A DNA stretch of 7,064 bases from Patescibacteria group bacterium. GTDB taxonomy: Bacteria; Patescibacteriota; Patescibacteriia; Patescibacteriales; GWC2-42-12. A program made the position numbers and the translations under genes. The stretch covers positions 1 through 7,064 of the forward strand of contig JAHJAP010000002.1 of assembly GCA_018813805.1 (NCBI GenBank), written 5' to 3'. The notes beneath the pieces were generated by a model, which saw only the letters and a list, made by a program, of their open reading frames with translations, did no database searches and was not told the origin of the DNA. Position 1 is the stretch's first letter; each line of letters opens with the position of its first letter. Shown in pieces: positions 7,032-7,064 of this stretch.

Positions 7032-7064
7032 AAAAAATAATGAAAAAATTTTTTTGTAAATTAA
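7025..7064 (+). CDS. 5' end of a further gene, cut by the window edge
   Basis: An open frame begins at ATG 7025, overlapping the previous stop codon by 7 nt in another frame, and stays open to the last base. A second in-frame ATG at 7040 would give MKKFFCKL, which resembles the beginning of a signal peptide and may be the real start. Thirteen codons are too few to identify the product. The overlap suggests translational coupling with the membrane protein upstream. Confidence 0.4.
   Translation, partial: MVEKIMKKFFCKL

Noticed and set aside
1..7064. Alternative genetic code (TGA as glycine), as in some candidate phyla
   Set aside because: All genes are full length in the standard code, with conserved glycines encoded by GGN and no in-frame TGA needed.

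Overview
This AT-rich window carries housekeeping genes, all on the + strand. It suggests a small-genome bacterium, most likely of the Candidate Phyla Radiation (Patescibacteria/Parcubacteria-like). That placement is inferred from three things: the extreme A/T codon bias, the absence of a Shine-Dalgarno motif before any start, and a class II LysRS with 'SHLQEF' and 'GWGLGVER' motif variants. No 16S or ribosomal protein is present to confirm it. All genes read through in the standard code, with TAA or TAG stops and no in-frame TGA.

Layout from left to right. Bases 1-99 are an exact copy of 493-591, which lies inside the first gene. Because this copy abuts the window edge and is exactly 99 bp long, it looks more like an assembly join than biology. 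Next come: a complete membrane-bound pyrophosphatase (156-2141) with the K+-independent, proton-pumping signature; trigger factor (2188-3477); SmpB (3510-3989); a complete one-piece tmRNA gene (4041-4425); tRNA-Leu(UAA) (4438-4520); tRNA-Gly(GCC) (4530-4604); class II lysyl-tRNA synthetase (4644-6143); a secreted or membrane-anchored protein of unknown function (6162-7031); and the first codons of another gene (7025 to the edge).

The middle of the window is a translation quality-control block. Trigger factor meets nascent chains at the ribosome exit, SmpB delivers tmRNA to stalled ribosomes, and the tmRNA that SmpB binds is encoded 51 bp downstream of it. Two tRNAs and a tRNA synthetase follow. 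The tmRNA (ssrA) call rests on a 7-bp acceptor stem with the G3-U70 alanine identity pair, the T arm, a long P2 helix, several pseudoknot-capable stems, and a tag frame ending in tandem stops. The predicted 22-residue tag ends in APVVA rather than the common ALAA and has no acidic residue.

I found no CRISPR array, insertion sequence, defence gene or clearly new system. The points most worth a second look are the 99-bp edge repeat, the atypical tmRNA tag, the long palindrome over the pyrophosphatase stop codon, and the uncharacterised membrane protein after lysS.
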